DNA from: Craspedostauros australis
Lineage: Eukaryota; Bacillariophyta; Bacillariophyceae; Mastogloiales; Achnanthaceae
Reading direction: 5' to 3'
NCBI GenBank assembly: GCA_026770025.1
Contig: JAMXDE010000039.1
Coordinates: forward strand, 496,001 to 560,000
DNA length: 64,000 nt
Part shown: positions 23,143-33,900 of the stretch, one piece after another
Layout of the letters: every line of letters begins with the position of its first letter
Position numbering within the stretch: position 1 is the first letter of the stretch
Position numbers and translations under genes: made by a program
Notes under the pieces: generated by a model
Database searches by the model: none
Told to the model about the DNA's origin: nothing
What the model saw: the letters and a program-made list of their open reading frames with translations, nothing else

Positions 23143-24080
23143 AGCCGACGATGCCTAGCTGCGGAGGCTGGTTGTGGCACGTGATGCGATCTGCCAGGCG
23201 AGAGAGTTGATCGCTGTCTTTCTTCTGCGAAAGGAGGAGTGCGGCTACTGTTGCCTCTCTTGACCCGCGTTCACTCGTACACTTGCGATTGCCTTCGAAC
23301 AAGAAAGATGCAAGCTCCCACATGCCGATGACGCCAGACCGAGAGAGAGAAAGGAGAAAGAGGGGAGACACATCACCACATCGTTTGCTTTTGTGGTTGC
23401 CGAGAAGCACCATCGCAACCGTTCGACACGTTGGTGGTGAGTCATGGATTCGACTCAATCGCGAACAAAAACACATTCGTGATTGATGTGCTTATTCATG
23501 ACTCGGCGACTTTGGAAATCAACATCGCCAGACCATGCAGATCGTTGGGAGCTTGACTGTACTCTACTCTGTCTTGAGATGTTTCAACAGATGAGGCGAA
23601 CCATGAACATGGTAGAGTTGGGCACATTGTGCATAGCTCAACTTGTGGCTGGCGATCACCTGCCTCGCAGATGTTGCATCATGCACTTGTCCTGCCCACA
23701 AGAGTTCAGGAACTGTGCTGGAGGAGGATGCATGGTACAATCGTGGACGTGGACCATGCGGCTCATTCGTATTATATGATACAAGGTCTCAAGAGCATCA
23801 CCCAATGCGTACTACTCCTCGCGTGGATTTCACACTGTGCCAGTAAGACACTGCAGGAAGACGTCATGCACGACACTCTAGAGCATGGGAAGCAACCGAA
23901 GTCGTTCCTCATGCTGTCACACCGCATTTGCATGATTCAATCCGATATGTCCCCCACGCACGGACGCATGACACAATGCGGTATGGCATGACATGGCATG
24001 GTATGAAACGATTGTGACGATGGTGAATGATATGATAGCTTCGGTCGCTGCTGCGCTTCCTCCAAACCGATGGTTCTAGT
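23143..24080. other. Intergenic, 0.9 kb
   Basis: Promoter side of the acetyl-CoA transporter (-) and 3' side of LSM12 (-). A stretch of atggcatg/gtatg variants lies near 23980-24030. Nothing coding is recognised. Confidence 0.5.
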
Positions 24081-24971
24081 TTAGGCTCCGGTGGAAGGTA
24101 TCGTCGGTGTGGATGCGACGATCTTTTGGATTCTGTCCAAGCTGCTAACTCCTTTGCCGGCGACCAACGGCTTGCAGCTGTCCGCGGTGTACGGTGGGTC
24201 GACTTGGATCTGTCCCAGCACGATGATTGACTCCTCCTGCCATGACACCTCGTTGCAAGCTTTGACGAGGCGATCGAAGACGGCCTGGCCATGCGGTGAT
24301 GCCTGCATGTTTCATTGGCATTGAGTTGTGAATTGTCATTGCAATTGTAATTGCAATTGAGTTTGATGGAGAGTGGACGGTTGACAAGAAAGGAAGGCCG
24401 AGAGATAGACAGAAAGAAGGTGTGAGTTGAAGCCTTGTCGCGAGTACGCGTGCCGATGTCGCAATACTGTGGCATACGACGTGATCAATGCGCCAATGTA
24501 TGTCTCGCTCGTTTCAAACGCATGCTGCACAAGTTGCATTGTGCGATTGGACACGACAATATTTGCAGTATGGTTGTCGCAATGGTTGTTGCAATGGTTG
24601 TTGCAATGGTTGTAGCAATGCTTGCTGGATGTGCTCACCTTTGTGTTGGTGTTTCGGAAGGTCTCCTCCGCAAGACGCAGCGCTCTCTTCTCGCGTTCCT
24701 CCAGCGCTCGCTTGGTGAAAACGGTCTTCATGGACGCCGAAAGCGCCTTGGTGTCCTCCGCGGAGGCATCCTTGACCTTCTTCGATGACTTGATGAACCT
24801 GACATTGATCATCCTGAGCTCCTTGAGCTTGTCCTTGACGAAGATGAAGCCGGAGACCGGATCCACCGTGTATATCTCGCCGCGGACCTTGTCATCGTTC
24901 CGCAGCACTATGTCCCATGTCGAGCACACTGGATACTGGACGTCCAATGGACCCTGGTTCGTTGTCGCCAT
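24081..24971 (-). CDS. LSM12: LSM12-like protein: Sm-like domain plus anticodon-binding-type (AD) domain
   Basis: Exons 24971-24639 and 24302-24081; intron 24638-24303 (gtgagc...cag, 336 nt, phase 0); 184 residues against 195 in human LSM12. Exon 1 encodes the LSM fold (VCSTWDIVLRNDDKVRGEIY, then SGFIFVKD) and a charged helix. Exon 2 encodes the AD domain: QAVFDRLVKACNEVSWQEES, then QVDPPYTADSCK and a final helix with RIQKIV. These match the human order (WQEKNIVVMEEVVITPPY...). LSM12 associates with ataxin-2-type RNA-binding complexes in other eukaryotes; the diatom role is inferred. The single intron falls between the two domains and contains a 12-nt tandem repeat near its donor. Confidence 0.9.
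24568..24620. repeat. 12-bp tandem repeat inside LSM12 intron
   Basis: About four consecutive units of gcaatggttgtt, the first and last imperfect, 14-70 nt downstream of the LSM12 5' splice site (read on the minus strand). Confidence 0.85.
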
Positions 24972-25457
24972 GGACTCCGTCTCTTGCTTGCCGAGTTCGT
25001 TATCGCCAATGTCGATCGTAGCCCCAGGTCCGTCTCACGATGACATGCAATGGACGTGCAATGAACACACACGCGCACAGACACAGCGATGGAGATGGAG
25101 GGTGAGGGAGAGAGAGGATGGAAGATCGGTTTGGTGGGAAAGACGAACGGATCGTTGGCACTTTTTCCCCTCCATCCTTCCCCTGATCTCATTTTGGTCA
25201 AATTTGGCCTCTCTCTCCTCGTCGGCGTTGTTGCGTGTGTTGGTGTTTTTGCCGCGCTCAGCTCTTGTCACGCTGTTTTCCACGCTCTTCCGGGATCGTC
25301 CTCGTTGTCACCACAACATTTGTGACGAGACCGTGATGGACGGACAGACGTCGACCACAATGACCTCTCCATCTCGTGTTTGAGTCGTGCGTGTCTGGTG
25401 GAGAGAATCGTGTTTGTGTGCAATGCATGGAGTACGAAAGCAACCATGAAACGCGAG

Positions 25458-25483
25458 AATAGGGGGATATCGCATTTCACATT
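25458..25483 (+). repeat. 26-bp inverted repeat, left copy
   Basis: The core gggatatcgcatttcacatt (20 nt) is identical in reverse complement at 26540-26565; over 26 nt there are two mismatches. The copies are 1.06 kb apart. This could be the ends of a short non-autonomous transposon or paired regulatory sites. Confidence 0.75.
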
Positions 25484-26539
25484 GGGAGTCCCACGGTACA
25501 AAATAACCTGATAATGACATTTTTAGAGGGGCAACATGCGAACTTCCCCCTCGGAAAGTGAAACTCGATTGCGTTTTAGGAGCCAAAAACACAATTGAGT
25601 TTCACATTGCAGTCCCGGCAATCCAACCTTCCACGTGTTGGAACGAAACGAATGGCCAATCATTTCTCTTCATTTGCAGAAATGTTGAGTCGTCCTTGTC
25701 GTGACAATGATATTTTTTTGAGATGCTAGTGATAATGAAACTAGCATTACGAATAAGGGGTGCATTGAGCGATAGAGAGCGATTACGATGTCGAATATGC
25801 CTGTAAGCTTCACATATGATATCTGCGCGCAAGTATCAAAGCCTCCCTTCATGATCCAGCTGAGGAATCTTTGCTCATATCCTATTTCACCCGATGCAAC
25901 ATCCGCGGCGTGTTCCTGATGCTCTGAGGATTAGTGTAGTCAGATACAACCAGGGACTTCGACCAACGGACATTTTGCATCCTTTGGAGATCCTGAATGC
26001 CATATCAGAAGTCGTTGGTGGTCTCCAATCACCCCAACATGCAATCGCAATAGTTCTGTGTAGACTGCGTGGAGACCTTCTATTGGACAACAAACTGCTG
26101 ATCTATCTCCATAATACGGTGATCAAGAGGTCTCTGCCATCGACATTGGCAACAGAGCCTTGAACAAGCCGTGAATTAGCAGGGACAAAGTGCTTGCGCA
26201 TCTGTTGTCGGACCTCTGTTGGTGGCAAAGTTGAGACAGAAGAGATGGCAACGAACCTCTCACAACATGAAACTCCTAAGAGGAGAAAGAGGGATGTGTG
26301 TTGCGTACAACTCAGAGCACACCCATTAACGATCCTACCATCCTTTGGTCTCAACAAGTGATGCGATAACCTGCAACGAAGCATTCAGATCATACCAGTC
26401 TAAACTCGAACTATATTCTACAGAAGAGAAGCCGATTCAGTCATATTGGTCGTCTTTCTGTATAGGTCACGAACGAGTCACGAGTACCAATGTGAAATCC
26501 GAACGTGAGTGCCACATGTGACATGAATGGAGGGGTGTG

Positions 26540-26565
26540 AATGTGAAATGCGATATCCCTCTAAT
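26540..26565 (-). repeat. 26-bp inverted repeat, right copy
   Basis: Reverse-complement partner of 25458-25483. No target-site duplication is apparent next to either copy. Confidence 0.75.
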
Positions 26566-27311
26566 ATGAAGGTGAACATGAACATGTTCCATTCGGATCT
26601 TGGAGAAGAAGCTCGAGAGCGACATCGCTGATGCAGCTGCGGCTGCCACATTGACGAGCAAAGCCAAGGCCTAGAGCGACAACAGGTCTACACTCGTGCA
26701 AGCCACTCACGTGCCATTGGATTTTATCGTGCGTTTCGCTACCATCGCGGAAGTGTCAGTCATTCATTCCATGGGGCTAATTGTTCGTGACGAAACAGCC
26801 GAAAAGGCCCCATTGACAAGGAACAGAAATGCCGAAAGGAACAGCAAAAGGGAGAAAGGAAATCAGGAGCACCATTCTGGCGATGGCTCTCGCGACGATC
26901 GTGTGTTGCGAAAGTCACCTTTTGTGCCTCGTGTGTTTGTGCACACAAACGACGCTATCACCATCGCTGGCAACAAAGAGGAACAAAGCACGTGCAAAAG
27001 GAGTTGTCGTACGATCTGCGTGCGCCTCAGCTCTCTTGTGCCTGCCTCTCCCACACACACACAAACGACCGAGCGCACGCCTCCACAGGAACAGGAAGCA
27101 CACTCGTCCTCGTACTCGTCCGAGCTAGACAAAGGCAAAGACCCAACAGCAGAAGAGCACAGAAGCGACAGACAGCTACGCTATCATACATACCCTCTCT
27201 CTCTCTCTAGAGAGACCACAGCAGCTATTATTACAGAGCAAACATCTGAAGCAGGACGATCTGCTCGTAGCGTAGATTCCGGAGCCCTCCCAAAAGAACA
27301 GCACCATCGCC

Positions 27312-28997
27312 ATGGACGGCAGACGAGGAAGGAGCTCGAGCCCGAGCGCCAAACGCGGCAGAAGCTCCAGCCCAGGAGCCAGAATCGCACGCGGTCGGTC
27401 CGGAAGTCCCAGCAGAGCCCGCGGTCGGTCTGGCAGCCCAAGTCGGGCTCGGGGTAGATCTGGCAGCCCCAGTCGAGCACGAGGCAGGTCCGGCAGTCCC
27501 AGCAGAGCTCGAGGCAGATCCGGCAGTCCAAGTCGGGCTCGTGGCAGGTCGGGCAGTCCCAGTAGAGCTCGTGGCAGATCCGGCAGCCCCAGCAGAGCGC
27601 TTGGACGTGGACGTTCCACCAGCCGCGATGGTCTTTCGGTGGGCGGCGGTCGCTCAGTGGGTGGCGGTCGTTCCGTCGGCGGCGGTCGTTCTGTCAGCGG
27701 AGACAGGATGGGACGTTCCAAAAGTCGCGAACGCCTCATTTCATCCAGGGGCAGGTCGACGAGCAGGGACCGCATGAACAGAAGCCGATCGGCCAGCAGA
27801 GACCGTTTGGGCACTGGAGGCAGGAGCGCCAGCAGAGATCACTTCGCATCCGACAGCAGGTCTCGCAGCCGCAGTCCTGCCAAGCGCAGATCCAGCAGGG
27901 AAGGCTTCGACGACGAGCCTTCGGGTGGCCGCAAGCCACGCAGGGGCAAGCGACGTTCCATCGCGCAGAACGCCAAGCGTCTCGCCAGGCCTGCCGCACA
28001 TCTGGGCCATTCCGTGCGCCGAATCACGTCGTCCGCGGATTCCTGCTCCACCGGCAAGCTCTGTTCCTACCTCATCCCGATCACATTGATCATCGCATCC
28101 ACCATCGGCCTCGTCATCGCCACTGGAAACGCGAACAAGATCACCCCCAACGTTCTGGGGGACATCGTCCCAACCCTCGACGGCAACGACCTCGATGATC
28201 CATTCTCGGGGAATCCGGACAAGGTCCCCAAATGGAACAACGGCGGCACAGGCGGGTTGACGGTCGACTTCCTCAACGCGCTGGAAGACAAGTGGCAGGT
28301 GGAGTTCGAGCTGGCGGTGGCCGACTGGGACTTTGGGAACCCGGATGCCGTCTCGGTCACCAAGGAGCGCATTCCCTACGAGTTTGATTGCAAGGCAGTG
28401 GATGGCAAGGTCAAGGTGTGCAATGGTGACTACGGTGACACGAAGTGGAGAGGGATCAACAACGCCTTGCTGGACGGCTCCAACTTCATCACGGCCAGCG
28501 CTGCCAAGATGAACGAGTACTATCTCGGGTTCGGTGTGGAGGGGACCAAGCAGTACACGATGTGTCACGAGCTGGGTCACAGCATGGGACTGCCACATAC
28601 GGACGAGAACTTCGACAACGAAGATCTTGGCAACTGCATGGACTACACGAACAACTTCGACGACAACAAGCACCCCGACGCCAGCAACTACGAGCGTTTG
28701 ACGGAGCTGTACGGAGAAGTCAGTTCCAGGCGAAATCTGCGCACCGCAAGTAAAATTGAAGAACAGCCGCAGCAATCTGGTGACTCTGCAAATACAGCAA
28801 AAGGTGCTCCGGAACACATCTTGCAGAAGTTTCATGAGGTAGTCGCGAAGCTCGAAGCACGTCGCGATGACAACGCGCACGAAGATGGTTGGAAGCTGCT
28901 TCACAGGACCAAGCACGGCGAAGGTCACATCATCCATCTCGGCGAGGGCTACAAGGCCCATGTCGACATGCTCCTGTATCGTCCACACGAAAATTGA
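27312..28997 (+). CDS. Type II membrane metzincin-like zinc protease with cytosolic RS-repeat tail
   Basis: Single exon, 561 residues from the ATG at 27312. Residues 1-240 are Arg/Ser-rich and basic, with seven tandem RGRSGSPSRA decapeptides. A membrane helix follows at about 250-272 (YLIPITLIIASTIGLVIA). The remainder has the zinc site HELGHSMGLPH near residue 420 and a probable Met-turn in GNCMDYT about 25 residues on, both as in metzincins (M10/M43/M57-like). Topology would place the protease in the lumen or outside the cell with the RS tail in the cytosol. Similar short proteases with HTDENF...LGNCMDYT are common in diatoms as I recall the family. No prodomain cysteine switch is visible. 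A hydrophilic C-terminal extension of about 100 residues follows the catalytic part. The substrate is unknown. Confidence 0.82.
   Translation: MDGRRGRSSSPSAKRGRSSSPGARIARGRSGSPSRARGRSGSPSRARGRSGSPSRARGRSGSPSRARGRSGSPSRARGRSGSPSRARGRSGSPSRALGRGRSTSRDGLSVGGGRSVGGGRSVGGGRSVSGDRMGRSKSRERLISSRGRSTSRDRMNRSRSASRDRLGTGGRSASRDHFASDSRSRSRSPAKRRSSREGFDDEPSGGRKPRRGKRRSIAQNAKRLARPAAHLGHSVRRITSSADSCSTGKLCSYLIPITLIIASTIGLVIATGNANKITPNVLGDIVPTLDGNDLDDPFSGNPDKVPKWNNGGTGGLTVDFLNALEDKWQVEFELAVADWDFGNPDAVSVTKERIPYEFDCKAVDGKVKVCNGDYGDTKWRGINNALLDGSNFITASAAKMNEYYLGFGVEGTKQYTMCHELGHSMGLPHTDENFDNEDLGNCMDYTNNFDDNKHPDASNYERLTELYGEVSSRRNLRTASKIEEQPQQSGDSANTAKGAPEHILQKFHEVVAKLEARRDDNAHEDGWKLLHRTKHGEGHIIHLGEGYKAHVDMLLYRPHEN
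27391..27603 (+). repeat. 30-bp tandem coding repeat (seven units)
   Basis: Encodes seven near-identical RGRSGSPSRA decapeptides in the metzincin tail. Units differ mostly at third codon positions, which suggests amplification followed by selection on the protein. Confidence 0.9.
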
Positions 28998-29694
28998 ACG
29001 ATGTCCCAGCGCAGACCAGCATAACATGCACGATTAGATGTATTCCTACAACATTATCCTTGAGTAGCATGAGTGCGTATGGTATGATGTTAAACGAGCA
29101 CACGCAAGTACGAGTACGAGGAGGATACCATACGAGCATTCGTGCTGCATCGCTTGTTCGATGATTCGTTCGTTGATTCGTTCGTTCATGCTGCTATCCG
29201 AGTGAAGATATTGTGCGGTCCATCTGGGTTGTTCATCGCATAGCATGGCAGGTGCATTTGCAGAGACGCTCCAATAGAGCACTTGCCGCTCCATTCTTGG
29301 TCGATGTTGGCCGCAGTTGGTCATAACTGGACAACACACTTGGGTGAAGCAATCCAGCAACTTCGGTTCTGAGGCTCATGGTCTTGCCTACTTCGCCCCG
29401 TGCTCAGGCGCAGATTCAGATGCGAGCGCGACAATGGCATCGCAGATTGCGACTGTCTCTATTGACTGCTGATTGTAGGTGATGCAGCTTCTGTTGCAGC
29501 TTCTGTTGCAGCTGCCAGTGCCTGTGGTTGTGACTTTGTTTCGATGGGCGAATGGAGGCGAAACCACGACAACTGCACGCACCAGCCCCATGCTCACATT
29601 CGTAGGGGGTAGAGAGTAATGAGAGATCTGGGCAAACATCATGACTGTATCTCTCCCATCTCTGTCTCTCTGCTCGTACGAACTATCTGCGTGC
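28998..29694. other. Intergenic, convergent gene ends
   Basis: 697 bp between the metzincin stop (+) and the LSM7 stop (-). Two short direct repeats: gattcgttcgtt twice (about 29162-29186) and cagcttctgttg twice (about 29487-29512). One tacgagta octamer (29109-29116). No coding signal. Confidence 0.55.
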
Positions 29695-30273
29695 CTATTC
29701 TTCGGCTGCATCTTCTTCCGTCGCCATGAATGGATTCGCGATTTCTTCCATACCTTCTTGCGGTGAAACGAGAGATACCTGTGTTCCGCGGATCACCACC
29801 AGTCCCAGCTTGCGCGTTTTGTCCGTCACTTGCTCCATGTCATCGGCGTCTGTTGGTCGGAATGCGACAGTGACATGTGATGCCACATACAGGACGGGCA
29901 AGCGTAAGACCATGGCTTCGTGTGAGAGATGTGACAGAAAGGTGTTGCATTGTATTGCAGTGTTGTGCATCGCATGGTTCAATATCAAATTGAGAGACAC
30001 GATGTACTAACATAGCATAGACTAGCATAGCATAGCAAACTTTCATCGTTGAGAGCGGCGATCCGTGAAGCGCGTGCAAATCGACACCATGCTCTCACCT
30101 CTCAGGAACTCTTCGCAATCTTCCAACACGAGGTTGACGAGATCGTCGTACCCTCTGAGCGTGCCTTGTAATTCTCGTCCCCCCAATGCCTTGACCCGCA
30201 CCACTGCATCCATCAGTTTGGCCAATTCCAGGATGGATTCCTTCTTGTGCGATGGTCGTCCCGATTGACTCAT
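29695..30273 (-). CDS. LSM7: U6 snRNA-associated Sm-like protein LSm7
   Basis: Exons 30273-30099 and 29849-29695; intron 30098-29850 (gtgaga...cag, 249 nt, phase 1); 109 residues against 103 in human LSM7. Sm1: KKESILELAKLMDAVVRVKA, then GRELQGTLRGYDDLVNLVL. The splice restores FLR-DADDMEQVTDKTRKLG, equivalent to MRDPDDQYKLTEDTRQLGLV in the human protein. Sm2: LGLVVIRGTQVSLVSP, followed by QEGMEEIANPF, which is diagnostic for LSm7 among the LSm paralogues. It is a subunit of the nuclear LSm2-8 ring on U6 snRNA and the cytoplasmic LSm1-7 decapping ring. Confidence 0.95.
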
Positions 30274-30830
30274 CGTGTTGGAGTTGTGTCTGTGCGGGTA
30301 TGTTCGTGGACGGGGATAGGAGAGCGAGTATGAATGCGAATTGGCAGCCCTTGTGTGATGCAGCGCGGATGCTTGTCGTGTGTCGGATGTTCGCGATGGA
30401 GGAGATGGAGTAGTTGACCACAAGAGTCGATGGTGTTGGACGGGGCTGATGGCAAACGAGGTGGATCCTGGAAGCAGATGGTGTTGGTGGTTGCTGATAC
30501 GTTGGTTGGCTTGGCTGTCTTTGTGCACTGTTTCTGGTTGTGGTTTCTGGTTTTCATCCAAACCGATCTTGTTTTTGCGCTGCTTTGGACGGAGGTGATG
30601 ATGGACAGACGTAGTATGTGATACATACATGTTTTCGCCAAATCAGCAAACTATTCTCCTTTCAACAGACTCCAAAGCAAGACTCAAGTCATTCTTCGTT
30701 TCAGTCGTATTCTAATCGACCGAATCGACAATCCAAGGATTCTCATTTCATCTGATTGGGCAACAAGGATGATTCTTGCGAGGTCCGGGCGCCAGACCTC
30801 TTGGAAAACGTGTCATTGTAATGACACGTT
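30274..30830. other. LSM7 upstream region with hairpins next to the left inverted repeat
   Basis: Contains the LSM7 promoter (minus strand). At its right edge lie a small hairpin (gaggtc...gacctc, about 30780-30800) and a 30-bp palindrome (30804-30833) that abuts the 125-bp inverted repeat. Confidence 0.5.
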
Positions 30831-30833
30831 TTC
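30804..30833. repeat. 30-bp palindrome, 14-bp arms
   Basis: Arms gaaaacgtgtcatt and aatgacacgttttc are exact reverse complements around a central gt. The last three bases overlap the start of the left 125-bp inverted repeat. Confidence 0.9.
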
Positions 30834-30955
30834 AACAAGATCGATGGATATTCCCCGATGATTCCAAATTGCTGCCTCTTAAACTTCACACATTGATAGC
30901 CCTATATGTGAGGACCCTACACAACCCTCAAGACCCCCCCCTATCTCCTTTAGTT
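30831..30955 (+). repeat. 125-bp inverted repeat, left copy
   Basis: Begins ttcaaca and ends cctttagtt. The reverse complement of 42683-42807 matches it at all but about two positions (a/g near the start, t/c in cacattgatag versus cacatcgatag), without indels. Such identity suggests recent common origin. Confidence 0.93.
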
Positions 30956-33900
30956 TATAAGTTATAAGAGGTTAAAGTTGGGTCATCGCGCCGGCCGGCC
31001 AAAAGATTTTCTCGCGATGCTCCGTGGTAAGATATTTAGCGTCTTCTGCGACACCGTTGAGATCGGCGGCAAACATGGTGTTTAGATCCCAAACAAGTTC
31101 AAACCATGGCAGGATCGGTGTTTGGACGTCCCGTCCATGGTGTGCTCGACGTCCCCCCTATGCTGTGTTCGACGTCGCACCCATGGTGTGTTGGATGTCT
31201 GGTGATGTTCTCCGGACATTCTCCACAAGACTCCTTCCCGCGGCTCGTACGAAAGCAAGACGACCGATCCTGTTCTTCGTAGCATGTCATGACATTTCTT
31301 TTCTGTTCTTCGTGCAAAATTGTCTTGCTTTTCTTTCGAAGAAGCTCCTTCCGGTTCTTTTCGTTTCTTTCGGCATCCAAAATGGTTTGGTTCGAGTCAG
31401 TCGTCGGCGTCAGCCGACCATTGCCATCCGTTGTTCAGACGTTACCCTGTGCTACAGGTTTCGCTGGCGTCATCTTCTGTTGTATCGTTCGTTAAGTAGA
31501 ATTGTGTCATTCTGCATCACATGATGTCGTCGCACCGGCTTCTTCTCCAGAGTGGGAGAATTGTGTGGGGACGGGCAGACGTATTCGATGGTGGTTTTGT
31601 TTGTTTCATCATGGTGGCTTGCTCCTGTTGGCAGTCATCAAGTACCCTACTCCTGTGTGTGTGTGTGTGTGTGCTCTCCCCTGCGCACCGCACACAATCA
31701 CCCCCTTCCTTTCGTCTCCTTCGCGCAAAAGCAGAATGCCAAAGGCACATGCCCTCTTGCGTTTCCATACAGCTCCGTGAGAGACGGGGGAGACAACACC
31801 GAGGTGCGGGTTGCTGTGGAGGGGGTGGCGAGAGACGTCAGTTTGTCGTGGGCGATTCATCCTGTCGTTTACCGCTGCAGTTCATCGGGCAGCCTCTTGC
31901 AGTTGGTCTTTTGCAGACGTCTGCACGTCCCCCTTCAGACGAGAAATGATTCGCTAGTTGACCGGCCTTCGGCATCACAATACCATCTTTATATCGACAT
32001 ATCGTAGGTGCGGGACAGGCCAAATCGGGAGGCCATGGACATGCCAGCACCTCGAGTCCGTGCACAGTCCATGTCTGGAGATGGTCGATGTCGCTCGGAG
32101 ACTCGGCTGTGGTGGCAAATCCCGAGAGCAGCGTGCCGCACCCCTTGCCTCGGCAGCACGCTGCATTCATGCAAAACGTCCGCATCGAACTTGACGTTGC
32201 CGTATCTGATGTTGCATCACATCATACGTCATCAGCATCGGAGTCTTTCACCGCTATCACAACCCCTCATCTCATGATGAAGCATCGCAATGGCAGCAGC
32301 TTCCGTATCCGTCATGGCAGGCAGCATCAGCAGCAGGAGCACTGCACATCGCATACAGCTACATCCCGTCCACGTCAGTCTCTGTGCTTGTCTTCATCTC
32401 CATGCCCGCGAGCAGCTGCACCAGCAACATGGCTCGTCACATGAGACCACATGTCTATGGCGCGGAAGTCAGTGTCCTGGTGCACAATATGGATCAACCG
32501 CCCATCCCATGCAGCCGCCTCCGATCGATGTCGGCATCCGGAGTTCATATCGAGCTGCATGCCTTTCCGCGATGGTGACTGCGGCCCTGGCTCAAATTAC
32601 AAGACCAAAACGGCCAACAGTGGCTAACCACTGGCCCTCTTCGTCAGCATCGGTGTCCGCATCCAACAACCGCACACCAAAATCAGGACCAGCACGAATG
32701 CAACTCCTCTGACGCGTTATCTCGTCGCGTCAATCTTCATGTCTCTGCCCAAGACGCACCGAAGAAGATGCCATCGAACCCTGCCGCATTTCACCACCTA
32801 CCATACAACGTTATTATGAGGGCATTGCCCACAGCAACCGCAGCAGCATCGCAGCCCACCGCGTTGGATCGGATGCAGTCGCCACTATCAACACATCATT
32901 TCATGATAGCAGAGCAGACTACGTCGCATCCGATCCATTTGGTCATTCATTCTCAGATACGATCACGCTTGTGTGCGCCACAATGGAATCACCTTGCAGT
33001 TAATCCCTTTGCGGTAGAATCACATCGCAGTCGAATCGCCTTGCCGTCCAACCACCCGCCCATCTGCAGATCGCCACACTAACACGCCACTACCCCATTC
33101 ATTCTTTGAGCCTATTGCATCCGCATCCAGTCAATGGTCACCAGCAGTACCAACACCATCGCGGCCTGTATGATCTAATCAAACTGACAACCGCACCTGT
33201 GCCCATGCCTACCAGCGGCCTCCCACGCATCGTGGATAGCGCACACCGCCTCCATGCCTGTGCGCATACCCCTATTCATCTTCTTCTTTTCGAATACGAA
33301 CCGCAACGGCAGCAAGCAAATGAAAAGAAACACGGCCGGTTGCGATGCACAGCACCAAAGCGATCGCATATCCAACTGCCACCGCAACATACCTACTAAT
33401 GCACTGTGATTTCTGTTTCTCCCTCGGCATCGCATCCCTTCTGTCGCTACGTGCGGAGGCGTGTACGTTTGCAACAGCATCGGCAGTGGCAGTGAGACAC
33501 CCACATCGACGACAACCGATCCACTCCGCGCCAAAGTTTGGGACCGTATCCGTTCGCGGTATCGACGCGGCCCATTGCATCGTGAGACGTCGACGGTTGA
33601 GTTGATGGTGACAGCACTACCTGCATCAACAGGATCATTCACAGGTAAGTATAGAAATAAAACCCATCTTTGATGCACGGACTTGTTCTCTGAACAACGC
33701 TGGTAAATGATGGAAACACTTCATTGCAACAGCTAATTCAACCACACGTACGTACGTATAATACTGTAGTATACCCTAGTATATTCAATTATCTTCTATT
33801 ATACTCTATTCCATCGTATCAGTAGTTCCGTCTGATTCCTGTTGAACTGCAACAACAGCCACGAGAGTTTTTCATCCAACTGCGCGATCCTGTTGTGCTT

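Larger units (their letters stand above)
24972..27311. other. Intergenic, 2.3 kb, divergent promoters and a pair of 26-bp inverted repeats
   Basis: Between LSM12 (-) and the metzincin gene (+). It contains the inverted repeat pair 25458-25483 / 26540-26565 and further copies of a tttcacattg/caatgtgaaa motif (25593, 26489). Small frames such as 25894-26163 (+) give no recognisable protein. A tctctctctctagaga tract at about 27194-27213 lies about 100 bp before the metzincin ATG. Confidence 0.55.

Noticed and set aside
24081-30273. LSM12 and LSM7 as a functional cluster
   Set aside because: They belong to different branches of the Sm-like family and are separated by 5 kb with an unrelated protease gene between; coincidence is more likely.
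31380-31400. ggttcgagtc resembling a tRNA B box
   Set aside because: No matching acceptor stem, anticodon arm or A box can be folded around it by eye.
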